DNA from: Bog-756 sp963837805 | GTDB lineage: Bacteria; Actinomycetota; Acidimicrobiia; Acidimicrobiales; RAAP-2 | Direction: 5' to 3' | DNA: 64,000 nt | Assembly (NCBI GenBank): GCA_963837805.1 | Contig: CAWIOU010000029.1 | Location: 195,396 to 259,395 of the forward strand | Shown here: positions 28,450 to 38,667 of the stretch, piece by piece | Numbering within the stretch: position 1 is the first letter of the stretch | Layout of the letters: every line of letters begins with the position of its first letter | The notes under the pieces: generated by a model | Seen by the model: the letters and a program-made list of their open reading frames with translations, nothing else | Told to the model about the DNA's origin: nothing | The model's database searches: none | Translations under genes and position numbers: made by a program

Positions 28450-29281
28450 TCATCCCAGGCGCCCCAGGAGAAAGTTGGCGACGGGGGTCGCGGCCGGGAA
28501 TGCCTCGGTGACGCCAGCGGCGAAGTAGCCCGAATCGGTGATGAGGGTGATCCCGCTGATGGACACTGCCGCTGCGCTGCACAGGAACACCAGGGGATAG
28601 GCCTGCTCCATCGGGGTCGAGGCCTCGATATCCAGCTCGCCTCGGTAGTCGGCGCCGAACCCGAGCCACAGCTCCTTGTTGGCCTGGGCCAGCGGAGTGT
28701 CGGTGGGACCGGGGCAGATGGCATTGATCCGTATCCCGCGCTTCATCATCGGGAAGGCCTGGCTGGCGACGTAGGCGCAGACCGCCTGCTTGGTGGACAG
28801 GTAGTCGGCACCCCCGTTGATGGCTACCCACTTCCACCGCGCTGTCGAAGTCGGGCGTGGCCAGGTACTCCGATATCCGGGTGAGGTTGGACTCCCAGCC
28901 GAGACCGGCGGCGGACGAGATGAAGCCGATGGCCGATCCGCGGGGCAGGTGATCCTGGGCCAGGAGCCGGTCGATCAGGTGCCGGTGGCCGATGAAGTTG
29001 ATCTTCTCGATACCCGGCGTTCCGTCGGCCACGCCGGCGCAGGCCAAAAGCGCATCGACCGGTCCACCGCACTCGTCGACGGCAGCATCGATCGAGTCGC
29101 GCTCGGCCAGGTTCACGTGGATGGCCTTGGCTCCCGGCAGCGACACCTCGGCGAAGTCCATCACCACCACGTCGGCCCCGGCGGATTGCAGCAGCTCGGC
29201 TGCGGCAGCCCCCATGCCGGTCGCCCCCCCGACCACCAGTGCTCTCTTGCCATCGAAACGGAATGCGTCAAACAGGGTCAT
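28450..29281 (-). CDS. Short-chain dehydrogenase/reductase (frameshifted)
   Basis: SDR of about 276 residues. The N-terminal part is VVGGATGMGAAAAELLQSAG, ACAGVADGTPG and FISSAAGLGWESN. The frame breaks near 28835 (one extra G) and resumes with KWVAINGGADYLSTKQAVCAY, holding the Tyr-x-x-x-Lys, then INAICPGPTDTPLAQAN. The spelling resembles 3-alpha-hydroxysteroid-dehydrogenase/carbonyl-reductase-like SDRs. ATG 29281 is preferred over 29287 because GGAAGGAG then has proper spacing. It is the last gene of the operon starting at the aldehyde dehydrogenase, 36 bases after the CoA-transferase stop. Confidence 0.82.
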
Positions 29282-29317
29282 GCTCATCTCCTTCCGGGAG
29301 GTCGGTGTTCACAGGGT

Positions 29318-30536
29318 TCAGGCCACGACGCCGCGGACCTTGAGGTCCACGATGGCGTCCCAATCGAAGCCGAGCTCTTCGAGGATGCTGTCGCCGTGCT
29401 CGTTGAGCTCGGGGGCCCGGTGGGGAGCCGCTGGCTTCCCGTCGAACTGTACCGGGGCGGCCGCCATCCGGAACGAGACGTCAGCGGCTGTCCGGCAGTC
29501 CTGGACGTAGCCGTTGGCGACGGTCTGGGGGTCCGACGGCCGCCTCGATGGTGTTCTGCATGACGGCCCATTGGCCGTCGAAGCCGGCCAGGCGCTCGCG
29601 CCACTCGTCGAGTGTGGCCCCGGCGAAGACCTTGTCCAGTTCCTCGATGGCCTCCCGGCTGTTGGCCATCAGCGATGCGTGATCGGCGAACCTGGGGTCG
29701 GTGGCCAACTCGGGGCGACCGACGGCGAGACAGAGTGTCGGCCAGTACTTGGCGGCCTGGAGGCAGGTGAACCACAGCGTGCGGCCGTCGGCGGTCCGGT
29801 AGGTACGAGACAGCGGGTTCGAGCCCATGGACCCGTCCGGCGGAGGGGCCCACGGCTTGTCGAGGAGGAGCGAGAGGGCCAGGGCCTGGCCCATCGCCCA
29901 TAGGCCGACACCGAGCAGGGAGACGTCCACGGTGGTCGCCTCGCCCGTCCGCTCACGGTGGAACAGTGCGCCCATGATGCCGCCGGCGATGGTCATCGCG
30001 CCGATCGAGTCACCGAACCCGGGGGCGGGCGGCACCGGAACCAGCTCATACTCGGGCCGCATGGCGCCGGCGGCCACTCCGGCACGGGCCCAGAAGGCCA
30101 GGGAGTCGTAGGAGCCCTTGTCGGCGTCGGGCCCCCGCTCCCCCTGGCCGGTGCCGCGCACATAGATGATGTCGGGATTGTGGGCCCGGACGTCCTCGAC
30201 GTCGATGTGGAGCTTCCGACGAACGCTCGGGAGCTTGTTGGTCAGGAAGACGTCCGAGGTGGCGATGAGCTTGTGGAGGATCTCGAGCCCGTCCGCCGTC
30301 TTGAGGTCGAGGGCGAGGCTCTTCTTGCCGCGGTTGGAGTGCTCGAGGAGGACGTGGACGTCGTTGGGCACGACGGCGAGGCCGGTCGACGCCAGTCCAC
30401 GCATGGCGTCGCCGCGCTCGACGTGCTCGATCTTGATGACCTCGGCGCCCCAGTCGGACAACAACGCCGATGCCGCAGGGACGAAGGTGTGCTCGGCCAC
30501 TTCGAGGACGCGTACACCCTCCATCACTGCACTCAT
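29318..30536 (-). CDS. CaiB/BaiF family CoA-transferase (frameshifted near 3' end)
   Basis: Class III CoA-transferase of about 405 residues that moves CoA between acids through an aspartyl intermediate. GVRVLEVAEHTFVPAASALL, DWGAEVIKIEHVERGD and NRGKKSLALDL are family hallmarks. The nucleophilic Asp is in GSYDSLAFWARAG near residue 150. AAGGAGGT precedes ATG 30536. Near 29535 one extra base shifts the frame; the true end continues DPQTVANGYVQDCRTA and ends FDWDAIVDLKVRGVVA at 29318. It sits between the acyl-CoA dehydrogenase pair and an SDR in one operon. Confidence 0.87.
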
Positions 30537-30698
30537 CGGCGGACCTCCTTGTCTTCGGTGCTGTCTTCGCGGCCGTGTCGGGCACGACCCGGACGGCCCG
30601 ACGCCGCTCGTCGGCTCGCGACGGCGACGTCGCGAACGGGTCGAATGGTAGTCGGCCCGAAGCCGGCGAAGCCGGCGATGCCGGTCGACCGGTCAGCC

Positions 30699-31963
30699 TC
30701 ACGACGGAGCACCGCGGGGTACGTCCCGGAAGGGGACGTCCCGGTCGAGCGTGCGCTCTCGCGGCATGCCGAGGACCCGTTCACTGATCACGTTGCGCGC
30801 CATCTCGGTCGTCCCGCCCCCGATGGTGGAAACCTGGCGCATCAGGAAGTCGGCGCCGCAGTCGGCGACGGGGCCGTCGTCGTCCGTCCACGCTCCCGCC
30901 GTCAGCGCCGGCGATCTCGAATGCGATGGTGTTGGTCCGGGTCGCCGACCACACCGGAGAACAGCCGGCCGATGGCGGCGGACTGGTCCGACATGGCGCC
31001 GGAACGCATCCCCTCGGCGAGGCGGTTCTGCAACGCCTCAGCCGTCAGCTGGAGCATGCTGGCCTCGCCGATCAGGTCGCGGATCCGCGGGTCCTCGGAG
31101 TGCCCGGCTATGCGGGCGACTCGGAGCACCGACGATGCACCCACGCCGCTGTGGGCGTCCCCGGCGGGGAGGGTGACGTAGGGGGAGTTGCTGAGCATGC
31201 GCTCGTGGAACATCCAGCGGACTCCGACGGTCCAGCCGTCGTCCACCTCGCCGATCCGGTCGCCGTCCGGTACCCGCACGTCGGTCAGGAACTCCTGGCA
31301 GAACTCCCTGGTCCCATTCAGCATCTCGATCCGGTGGACCTCGATGCCGGGCTGGCGGATCGGGAGCATGAAGACGGAGAGCCCGCGGTGCTTCGGCACG
31401 TCCCAGTTGGTCCGGGCCAGGCAGAGCCCCCAGTCCGACCACCAGGCGCCGGTTGTCCACACTTTCGAGCCGTTGAGCATCCATTCGTCGCCATCGCGCA
31501 CGGCCGAGGTCTGGGCACCGGCCACGTCAGAACCACCGCCGGGCTCCGACAGGAACTGCATCCACAGCTCGTCGCCCTTCAGGATGGCCGGGAGGTGCCG
31601 CAGCTTCTGGTCCTCGGTCCCGAAATCGAGGATGACGGCGGCGCAGGGTGAGATGGTGGGCGACTGGAACCGCATCGGCGACTCGAACCCGACCAGCTCC
31701 TCGTTCAACGCCAGCTGGTGGGCCGGGGTCAGGCCCTGGCCGCCATAGGCGGTGGGAAAGCAGATGCCGGCCAGACCGGCGTCGAACAGCCGGCGCTGCA
31801 GATCCCGGTCGTAGGCCACCTCGGCCAGTTCCTCCTCGTCGGTCCGATTGTTCCGGAGCACCCCTTCCCTCGAGTCGGAGTCGGCTGGTTTGAGATTGGC
31901 CTGGATCCAGGTCCGGGCCCGCCTCCTGAAGTCGGCGACGCTTTCCACGCCGACCGTGGTCAT
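30699..31963 (-). CDS. Acyl-CoA dehydrogenase, larger subunit of a pair (two frameshifts)
   Basis: FAD-dependent dehydrogenase of about 420 residues. It has YGGQGLTPAHQLALNEEL, the FAD segment FLSEPGGGSDVAGAQT and WTTGAWWSDWGLCLARTN. The frame is lost near 30950 (ending DPDQHHRIRDRRR) and again near 30905. With two one-base deletions the protein continues TNTIAFEIAGADGG, AWTDDDGPVADCGADFLMRQ, then STIGGGTTEMARNVISERVL and stops at 30699. It overlaps the other subunit by four bases (ATGA). The pairing matches FadE heterotetramers of steroid-acid breakdown. Confidence 0.87.
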
Positions 31964-33099
31964 GCCGCACCCCGCACGTTTTCCATCATCGATGCGATCC
32001 GCTGTCGGTGTTGGCTCGGTGTTCCGTACAGGGCCCGGTTGAGGGTGACCCGACGGAGGAAGAGGTGGATGTCGTGTTCGAAGGTGAGGCCGATACCGCC
32101 GTGGATCTGCACGCAGTCCTGAACGAGCTCCGATCCGTAGGCGCCGATGAATGCTTTGGCCGCACTCACCAGTTCGCCGGCCTCGGGCGATCGGGAGGAG
32201 ACCGCCTCGGCCGCCGTATCACTGATGGCGTGGGCGGCCTCGAGCCAGGTCTTCATGTCGGCGAAGCGGTGCTTCAGCTCCTGATAGGAGGCGAGGGGCC
32301 TTCCGAAGGAATAGCGGTCGAACGCCCACTCCACGGTCATGTCCAATGCGAACTGCATGGCACCGACCGACTCCGAGTTGGCCATGACCATCGCCAGCTG
32401 GAGCTGGTGGTCGACCTGACCGGCAGCCTCTCCGATCTCGCCCACCGCGGTGTCGGCTTCCAGCCGGACGTCTTCGAAGGCGACTTCGTAGAACCGGCGG
32501 GTGAGATCCACCGTGAGCATCGGCCGGATCGAGATGCCGGGGGCGTCGGTAGGCACGAGGATCTGGGTCAGCCCGGCCCCGGTCCGGCCCGTCACCAGTA
32601 GATGACTCGCCTGCTCCGCAGCCTCGACCGGCCGCTTGACGCCGTTCAGGAGGACGTCGGACCTATCGACCCGGACCTCCAATGCGATGTCGTCGAGGCC
32701 GTCGTTGGGCCGGGGCTCCAGATAGCACCACGAGGCAATCGAGGTTCCGTCCAGGAGTCCCGACAGGAGATCGGCGTGGCGGTCGGCCGCCAGATCGCTG
32801 ACGGCGCAGGCGACCAGGTTGGTGGGAACCAGCGGACCGGGTGCCGCGTGCCGTCCGAATTCGTGAGCCACCAGCGTCAGGTCCATGAGGCCGTCACCGC
32901 TGATCGAGCCGCCTCCGTGTCCCTCGCCGACGAGGAGGGAGGTCCACCCGAGATCGGCACCGAGTCGCCAGTAGCGGTCACCGAATCCGGCGGGGTCGTC
33001 TCGGAGGCGCCGGATCTCGGTCGGCGGGGCGTGCTCGGTCAGAAACCTCGCCGTGGTGTCACGAAAGAACTCCTGGTCGGAGCTCAGACTCAGCAGCAC
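31960..33099 (-). CDS. Acyl-CoA dehydrogenase, smaller subunit of a pair
   Basis: Acyl-CoA dehydrogenase of 379 residues with a poorly conserved first half. The second half is typical: WAFDRYSFGRPLASYQELKH near residue 245 and QIHGGIGLTFEHDIHLFLRR near 340, with the Glu at the usual catalytic position. The central FAD-binding EPxAGSD-type motif is absent, as in the catalytic partner subunits of actinobacterial alpha2beta2 enzymes. The start is GTG 33099, behind GGGGAG. It is 16 bases after the aldehyde dehydrogenase stop and overlaps the next dehydrogenase gene. Confidence 0.88.
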   Translation of the reverse strand: MLLSLSSDQEFFRDTTARFLTEHAPPTEIRRLRDDPAGFGDRYWRLGADLGWTSLLVGEGHGGGSISGDGLMDLTLVAHEFGRHAAPGPLVPTNLVACAVSDLAADRHADLLSGLLDGTSIASWCYLEPRPNDGLDDIALEVRVDRSDVLLNGVKRPVEAAEQASHLLVTGRTGAGLTQILVPTDAPGISIRPMLTVDLTRRFYEVAFEDVRLEADTAVGEIGEAAGQVDHQLQLAMVMANSESVGAMQFALDMTVEWAFDRYSFGRPLASYQELKHRFADMKTWLEAAHAISDTAAEAVSSRSPEAGELVSAAKAFIGAYGSELVQDCVQIHGGIGLTFEHDIHLFLRRVTLNRALYGTPSQHRQRIASMMENVRGAA

Positions 33100-33114
33100 G
33101 GATTCTCCCCGGGC

Positions 33115-34596
33115 TCAGGCACTCGGCCACGCCAGCGACTTGATCTCGAGGTACTGGTCGAACCCGGCGACACCGTTCTGCCGGCCGATGCCGCTGTCCT
33201 TGAAGCCTCCGAAGGGCACGTCGGCGCCGTACCACGTGCCGCCGTTGACGCCCATGGTGCCGGCACGCACCCGTCTCGCCACCGCCATCGACCGTTCGAA
33301 GGAAGCCGAATAGACCCCGCCACTCAGCCCGTAGGCACTCTCGTTGGCGATGCGCACCGCGTCGTCGTCGTCCTCGAAGGGGATCACGACCAGGACGGGA
33401 CCGAAGATCTCCTCCTGGGCGATGGTCATCGTGTTGTCGACATCGGTGAACATCGTAGGTTCGACGAAGTATCCGCGGGGCTGGCCGTCCGGGCGCCCGC
33501 CGCCGACGGCCAGCGTCGCCCCCTCCTCGACGCCACGAGCGATGTACCCGATCACCCGATCGCGTTGCTTGGCACTGATCAACGGCCCCATGATCACGTC
33601 CTCTCGCTGGGGATCGCCGTAGGGCGCCATGGCCAGGTAGCTCTTCAGGCGTTCGACGCCCTCGTCGTAACGGGACCGGGGAAGCAGCATCCGGGTCGGG
33701 ATGGCACACCCCTGCCCTGCATGCGAGCACACCGCGATGCCGATGAGCAGCGCCGAGTCGAAATCGGCGTCGTCCAGCACGATGGTAGCGGACTTGCCGC
33801 CGAGCTCGAGGAACAACCGCTTCATGGTGGCCGCTCCCTTCTCCATGATCCGCTTGCCCACGGCGGTCGACCCGGTGAAGGAGATGAGGTCGACCTGGCG
33901 CGAGAGCGTGAGCTCCTCGCCGACCAGATGGTCCGACGAGGTGACGACGTTCACCACGCCTGCCGGGATATCGGTGTGCTCGGCCACCAGCCGGCCGAGC
34001 AGGGTGGCGTTCCAGGGCGTATCCGGGGCCGGCTTCAGCACGACGGTGTTGCCGGTGGCCAGCGCCTGGCCGAGTTTGGCCAGCGCCACCTCGAACGGGA
34101 AGTTCCAGGGGGTGATGGCCCCGACCACGCCGACCGGCTCCTTGACGATCAGCCGGGAGTTGGTCCCGCCCCGGAAGTCTGTGGCATCGGGCAGCCGGTT
34201 CTCCCACTCGAAATCGTCGATGAGCCCGATCGGGTAGCGGAGGGCGTCGGCCAGAGGAACCTCGAGCTGTGGTCCGGCGGTGAGCATGCGGGGGCAGCCC
34301 ACCTCGAGGATGAGTTGCTCGCGCATCTGCTCCTTCTCGGCCTCGAGGGCCTCCTGGAGCTGCCCCAGGCAGTGCTTGCGGAGGCCGCGGTCCGTGGACC
34401 ATTCAGATTCGTCGAAGGCCCGCCGGGCCCCGGCGATGGCCTGCTGCATGTCGGCCGCGGAAGCATCGGCGACCTGGCCGATCACTTCCTCGGTCGCCGG
34501 ATTGACGTTGTCGAACACGGCGCCGGACGAGGCCCCGACCAGCTTTCCGTCGATCAGCATGTTGGGTTCCGGATCGACTGTCGTGGTGGTGGCCAT
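33115..34596 (-). CDS. Aldehyde dehydrogenase family protein
   Basis: NAD(P)-dependent aldehyde dehydrogenase of 493 residues. TPWNFPFEVALAKLGQALAT near residue 150 is the cofactor region, the general-base Glu is in FLELGGKSATIVLDD near 257 and the catalytic Cys is in CSHAGQGCAIPTRM near 290. EEIFGPVLVVIPF and the final FGGFKDSGIGRQNG are conserved. GGGGGAG precedes ATG 34596. It is the first gene of a minus-strand operon (dehydrogenase pair, CoA-transferase, SDR) and diverges from the SDR-thiolase genes across 168 bases. It probably oxidises an aldehyde formed earlier in the same pathway. Confidence 0.93.
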   Translation of the reverse strand: MATTTTVDPEPNMLIDGKLVGASSGAVFDNVNPATEEVIGQVADASAADMQQAIAGARRAFDESEWSTDRGLRKHCLGQLQEALEAEKEQMREQLILEVGCPRMLTAGPQLEVPLADALRYPIGLIDDFEWENRLPDATDFRGGTNSRLIVKEPVGVVGAITPWNFPFEVALAKLGQALATGNTVVLKPAPDTPWNATLLGRLVAEHTDIPAGVVNVVTSSDHLVGEELTLSRQVDLISFTGSTAVGKRIMEKGAATMKRLFLELGGKSATIVLDDADFDSALLIGIAVCSHAGQGCAIPTRMLLPRSRYDEGVERLKSYLAMAPYGDPQREDVIMGPLISAKQRDRVIGYIARGVEEGATLAVGGGRPDGQPRGYFVEPTMFTDVDNTMTIAQEEIFGPVLVVIPFEDDDDAVRIANESAYGLSGGVYSASFERSMAVARRVRAGTMGVNGGTWYGADVPFGGFKDSGIGRQNGVAGFDQYLEIKSLAWPSA

Positions 34597-34764
34597 GGTG
34601 CTCCCCCCGGCGGCGCGGCGCTCGGGCCACCCGCTGATATTGACGTTGGTGGTTCAAAAGAATACCGTTCCGGCGATGAGCCGCAACCGAGGAGCGCCGC
34701 TGGTCTCATTAGCGAACAAAATCCTTTTCCAAAGAGAAGAACGTTTCCTGCTGGAGGTGGGACG

Positions 34765-35536
34765 GTGATACCCGACGGCCGTTCCGCCATCGTCACCGGT
34801 GGTGCGGGAGGACTCGGTTCGGCCACCGTGCGTCGGTTGCATGGCCTCGGGATGGGCGTCGTCGTGTTCGACCTCGACGCCGACCGGGCCGACGGGCTGG
34901 CCCGGGAGCTCGGCGGCGGTGTGGTCGGGGTGGGCGGTGACACGGCCAGCGAGGCCGCCATTGCCGCCGGCATCGACGCCGCCCGCGACCACGGCCCGCT
35001 GTCCGTCCTGGTCAATGTGGCCGGGGGAGGGGTCGGTGGCAGGCGGATTGTCGGACGGGACGGCACCCCTCATCCCATCGATTCGTTCGTCACCACCATG
35101 GCCATGAATGCGACGGGTACCTTCAACATGAGCCGACTGGTGGCCGCGGCCATGGCCGGGAACGAGCCCGATCCGGACGGTCGAGCGCGGCGTGGTCGTC
35201 AACACCGCGTCCATCGCCGGCATGGAGGGCCAGAGCGGCCAGGTCGCCTACGGAGCGGCCAAGGCGGCGATCCTCGGGATGACACTGCCAATGGCCCGGG
35301 ACCTGGCGCCATTGGGGATCCGTGTCTGCGCCATCGCTCCCGGGACCATGGGCACCCCGCCGATGCTCAATGCCCTGCCCCATCTCAAGAAGGATCCGGT
35401 CGAGGGGATCGTCTTCCCCAAACGGATGGGGTATCCGGAGGAATTCGCCCTCCTGGTCGAGGCGATCGTCGTGAACCCGTACCTCAACGGCGAGAACATA
35501 CGACTCGACGGCGCCCTGCGCTTCAACATCAACTAG
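34765..35536 (+). CDS. HSD10-type short-chain dehydrogenase (frameshifted)
   Basis: SDR of about 256 residues like 3-hydroxy(-2-methyl)acyl-CoA dehydrogenases (HSD10 group). It has IVTGGAGGLGSATVRRLHGL, VLVNVAGGGVGG, then after a frame change near 35181 (one extra C) VVVNTASIAGMEGQSGQVAY, with AYGAAKAAILGMTL holding Tyr/Lys. The end is NPYLNGENIRLDGALRF. GGAGGT precedes GTG 34765. Eight bases separate it from the thiolase, so the pair would do the last two beta-oxidation steps. Its close relative is at 54046-54840. Confidence 0.88.
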
Positions 35537-35544
35537 GAGAGACC

Positions 35545-36760
35545 ATGACCGATGCCACGACCGTGACCAGCTCGAATGCCCCCCACGATGCGGTGATCGT
35601 CTCGTCGGCGAGGACGGGGATCGGTACCGCCTTCAAGGGCTCGCTGCTGGATGTCGATGCCTTGGAGCTGGGCACCCTGGCGGTGGCCGAAGCGGTCCGC
35701 CGGTCGGGGGTCGACCCCGAACTGGTCGACGACGTCATCCTCGGGGAGGCGCTCTACGGAGGAGGTGACATCGCCCGGTACGCGGCGATCGAGGCCGGAC
35801 TCGTCCGCGCCCCGGGCGTGGGCCAGAACCGGCACTGCGCCTCCGGGCTCAGCGCCGTCCAGACCGCGGCCGCGTCGATTCGGGCCGGAATGGACCGGGT
35901 GGTGGTGGCCGGCGGGACCCAGTCGACCTCGACGTTCCCGCGCGACCAGCCGCCGGGTCCTGGGTTCCGACGAGTGGGAGGAGTGGAACTCGCCCAGTCA
36001 CCGCGACACGCCCGAGGCCCCCAACCGTGACATGTCCATCACGGTCGGCTGGAACGCCGCGGTTCAGGCCGGGGTGACCCGTGAGGAGATGGACGCCTGG
36101 GCACTGCGTTCCCACCAACGGGCTGTGGCCGCCATCGACGGCGGCAAATTCGCTGACGAGATCTTTCCCGTCGACGTGGTCAACCGGGCGGGTGTCCGGA
36201 GCGTCTTTGCCGTCGACGAGCACCCGCGGCGCGAGACGAGCATGGACAAGCTGGCCTCACTCAAGCCCCTCCATCCCGAAATCGAGGGTTTCAGCATCAC
36301 CGCGGGCAATTCAGCCGGAGTCAACGACGGCGCCGCGGCGATGGTGCTGGTCCGACGAGAACTGAGTGACCGACTCGGGCTCGAGTCGCTCGCTTCGGTC
36401 CGCTCGTGGGCCTCGGCCGGCGTGCCGCCGGCGGAGACGGGGCTGGCGCCGACCATCGCCATCCCGAAGGCGCTGGACCGGGCCGGCCTCGGCATCGACG
36501 ATGTGGTCCTCTGGGAGATCAACGAGGCATTCGCCTCGATGTGCGTGGCCACCACCCGCATCCTGGGCATCGACGATTCGCTGGTGAACGTGCTCGGGAG
36601 CGGTTGCAGCCTCGGTCATCCCATTGCCATGACCGGTGCCCGTATGGTGATCTCCCTCGTCAACGAGATCCGGCGCCGGGGTGGAGGTGTCGGAGTCGCG
36701 GCCATGTGCGCCGGAGGCGGGATGTCCACCGCCCTGGTGCTCGACGTGCCCGCCCGGTAG
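35545..36760 (+). CDS. Acetyl-CoA acyltransferase (thiolase), frameshifted
   Basis: Thiolase of about 404 residues that cleaves 3-ketoacyl-CoA. The acyl-accepting Cys is in GQNRHCASGLSAVQTAAASI near residue 98. The frame breaks near 35940 (one extra base, after TQSTSTFP) and resumes ATSRRVLGSDEWEEWNSPSH. Later come NEAFASM, the His of GSGCSLGHPIAMTGARM and the second Cys in AAMCAGGGMSTALVL. AGGAGA precedes ATG 35545. Directly downstream of the HSD10-like SDR. Apart from the one shift all catalytic residues are present. Confidence 0.9.
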
Positions 36761-36761
36761 T

Positions 36762-36778
36762 CGGCCGGTAGCCGGCCG
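36762..36778. terminator. GC-rich stem-loop between convergent genes
   Basis: A 7-base perfect stem (CGGCCGG/CCGGCCG) with a TAG loop lies between the thiolase stop and the facing SDR stop. No T-run follows. Confidence 0.4.
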
Positions 36779-36785
36779 GCAGCCG

Positions 36786-37607
36786 CTACTGCATCTGCCC
36801 GATCACGGCGCAGACACCGCCGTCGACCAGGACGTCGGTGCCGGTCACGAAGCTAGCCCGGTCGGAGAGGAGGAAATCGATGACGGCGGCGATCTCGTCG
36901 GCACGGCCGGATCGACCGAGCGGGGCCAGCCCCGCGAGCTGACGCATCCCCGGCTGGCGCTCGAACTCGCGGCGGCCCATCGGGGTGTCGATCGTCCCCG
37001 GTGAGACCGAGCAGATCCGGGCGCCGGCAGAACCGAACGGCCCCGCCTGGCGGGCAACCAGGCGACGGACGCCGCGTTTGGCCCAACCGTAGGCGATGCC
37101 GGGATCCTCGCCGGCGGCGCCCAGGGCCGACCGGTAGTCGTCGAGGAAGCTCCCCGCCAGCGGCTCGTCGATGATCCGGTCGATGGTCGGATCGGCCTGG
37201 CCCGCCATGAGCTCGGCCGCCATCGAGGCCACGCAGACCATCGACGTCCCGGTCGTGGCGAGGGGACCGAGGGCCTCGACCAGGAGGGCGGTACCCACCA
37301 GGTCGACGGTGAGGATCCGGTCCCACGCGGCCATGGTGGGGGAGATGCCGGCTGCGTGCACGACACGATGCAGCGTGCCGTGGGCCCGCGCCGCCCCGAC
37401 CACGTGGGTGACGGTGGCGGCATCGGTGATGTCGCCGGCGACGGCTTCGCAGCGGGTGCCCGGAGCGCTCAACTCCGAGGCCACACGTCTGGTGAGGTCA
37501 GGATCGAGATCGACCAGAACCAGGACGTCCACGGTCCCGACCATCGAGGCGGCACAGGCGCCGCCGATGCCACTGGCCGCACCGGTGACGATCCCCACGC
37601 CGGTCAT
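36786..37607 (-). CDS. Short-chain dehydrogenase/reductase
   Basis: SDR of about 273 residues with the cofactor motif GIVTGAASGIGGACAASM at the N-terminus, HAAGISPTMAAWD, MVCVASMAAEL for the Ser region and AYGWAKRGVRRL for Tyr-Lys. A longer insert between Ser and Tyr (DPTIDRIIDEPLAGSFLDDY) is typical of 3-alpha-hydroxysteroid-dehydrogenase-like SDRs. The end reads VTGTDVLVDGGVCAVIG. ATG 37607 lies 16 bases after the upstream SDR stop, so the two are co-transcribed. The substrate is unknown, possibly a hydroxy- or keto-acid from the same catabolic region. Confidence 0.88.
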   Translation of the reverse strand: MTGVGIVTGAASGIGGACAASMVGTVDVLVLVDLDPDLTRRVASELSAPGTRCEAVAGDITDAATVTHVVGAARAHGTLHRVVHAAGISPTMAAWDRILTVDLVGTALLVEALGPLATTGTSMVCVASMAAELMAGQADPTIDRIIDEPLAGSFLDDYRSALGAAGEDPGIAYGWAKRGVRRLVARQAGPFGSAGARICSVSPGTIDTPMGRREFERQPGMRQLAGLAPLGRSGRADEIAAVIDFLLSDRASFVTGTDVLVDGGVCAVIGQMQ

Positions 37608-37623
37608 GGCAATGGCCGTGGGC

Positions 37624-38370
37624 TCATGCCGGGCGTCGGGGGACCACGGAGACGGTGGGCACGGTCGCCGTGGGCCCACAGCGAAGCAGGGTGTCGAGCA
37701 CCCGGACGAGTTCGTCGACGTCCAGCAGTGCTCCGGCGATGTACTCGCGGGCCATCCACTTCGACGCCATCTCCATGGCCAGTTCCTGGTCCCATCCGGC
37801 GGCGAACTCGGTCATCGAGTCCCCGTCTCCTCCGGCGCAGTCGCCCACGGTGACCCGGGTGAACCCGATCCGCGGATGTTCCTCCCGCCACGCCTCCACC
37901 AGTTTGTCCAGCGCCGCCTTGCTCACGGCGTAGGCGCCGAGCCCCGGCCACGGCGGCGTGGTCGAGGCGCTGATCGACGACAGGTAGGCGGCGGTGCCAC
38001 TCGACGCCGTGAGATGGGGGATGGCGGCCGACGTGATGAGTGCGGCGCCGATGACGTTGGTGTCGAACACGCTGCGCCAGGCCCCGGCATCGAGGTCGGC
38101 CAGGCGGCCCAAGGGCCCGATCCCGGTGGCATAGACCAGGGCGTCGATGCCCCCCATCTGGAGGGCAGCCTCGTCGATCGCCTCGCGGCACGATGCCTCG
38201 ACGGTGACGTCGCATGGGATGGCCAGGGCGTCGGGCCCGGCCTCGCCGGAGGCATCGGCCAGCCGCTCCTTCCGCCGGGCCATGAGCGCCACCTGTGCCC
38301 CGCGTCCGCCGAGCCCGGCGGCAATGCAGCGGCCCAGTCCACTCGACGCGCCGACGACGACAACTTTCAT
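37624..38370 (-). CDS. Short-chain dehydrogenase/reductase
   Basis: SDR of 248 residues starting MKVVVVGASSGLGRCIAAGL, with YATGIGPLGRL, YLSSISASTTPPWPGLGAYA for Ser and AYAVSKAALDKLVEAW for Tyr/Lys. The C-terminal part is shorter and lacks the usual DGG end, as in extended-cap or CsgA-like SDRs. AAGGGGA precedes ATG 38370. It is first in a two-gene unit with the next SDR and diverges from the amidohydrolase gene across 297 bases. Confidence 0.87.
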   Translation of the reverse strand: MKVVVVGASSGLGRCIAAGLGGRGAQVALMARRKERLADASGEAGPDALAIPCDVTVEASCREAIDEAALQMGGIDALVYATGIGPLGRLADLDAGAWRSVFDTNVIGAALITSAAIPHLTASSGTAAYLSSISASTTPPWPGLGAYAVSKAALDKLVEAWREEHPRIGFTRVTVGDCAGGDGDSMTEFAAGWDQELAMEMASKWMAREYIAGALLDVDELVRVLDTLLRCGPTATVPTVSVVPRRPA

Positions 38371-38633
38371 GGAATCCGTCCCCTTCGAGAGATCAGAGTC
38401 GGTGGGCACGGTGGTCCCCCGGGCTCGGCCGTGGGACGGCCGGGCCAACGTCTCTGTGTCACGTGACTCCCTTTTTCGACCGCTTGCTGGCGACGACCGC
38501 GATGAACGTTGCTCGTGGTCAAGAAGAAGATTCTCACAAGCTCGACGGGGTTGCCACTCCGGTAGGGCCCGGCCGGCGGACCCGGTGGGGCGGCTGGCGC
38601 CTTTGGATGAGCAACGGTACTCTCGTCTCAGAG

Positions 38634-38647
38634 TAAGGTCGTTCTCA
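38634..38647 (+). promoter_or_regulatory. Shared motif TAASG-N2-S-TTCTCW, weaker copy
   Basis: TAAGGTCGTTCTCA lies 20 bases before the amidohydrolase start. It aligns without gaps with the motifs at 57441-57456 and 59887-59902. It may be a regulator site or a promoter element; no regulator is identified. Confidence 0.3.
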
Positions 38648-38667
38648 TACAGGAAGGAGAGCACACC

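Noticed and set aside
32602..34764. Long open frame on the plus strand opposite the acyl-CoA and aldehyde dehydrogenase genes
   Set aside because: It is antisense to genes with intact catalytic motifs and has a low-complexity Gly/Asp/Arg/Val-rich translation with no domain, as expected from high third-position GC.
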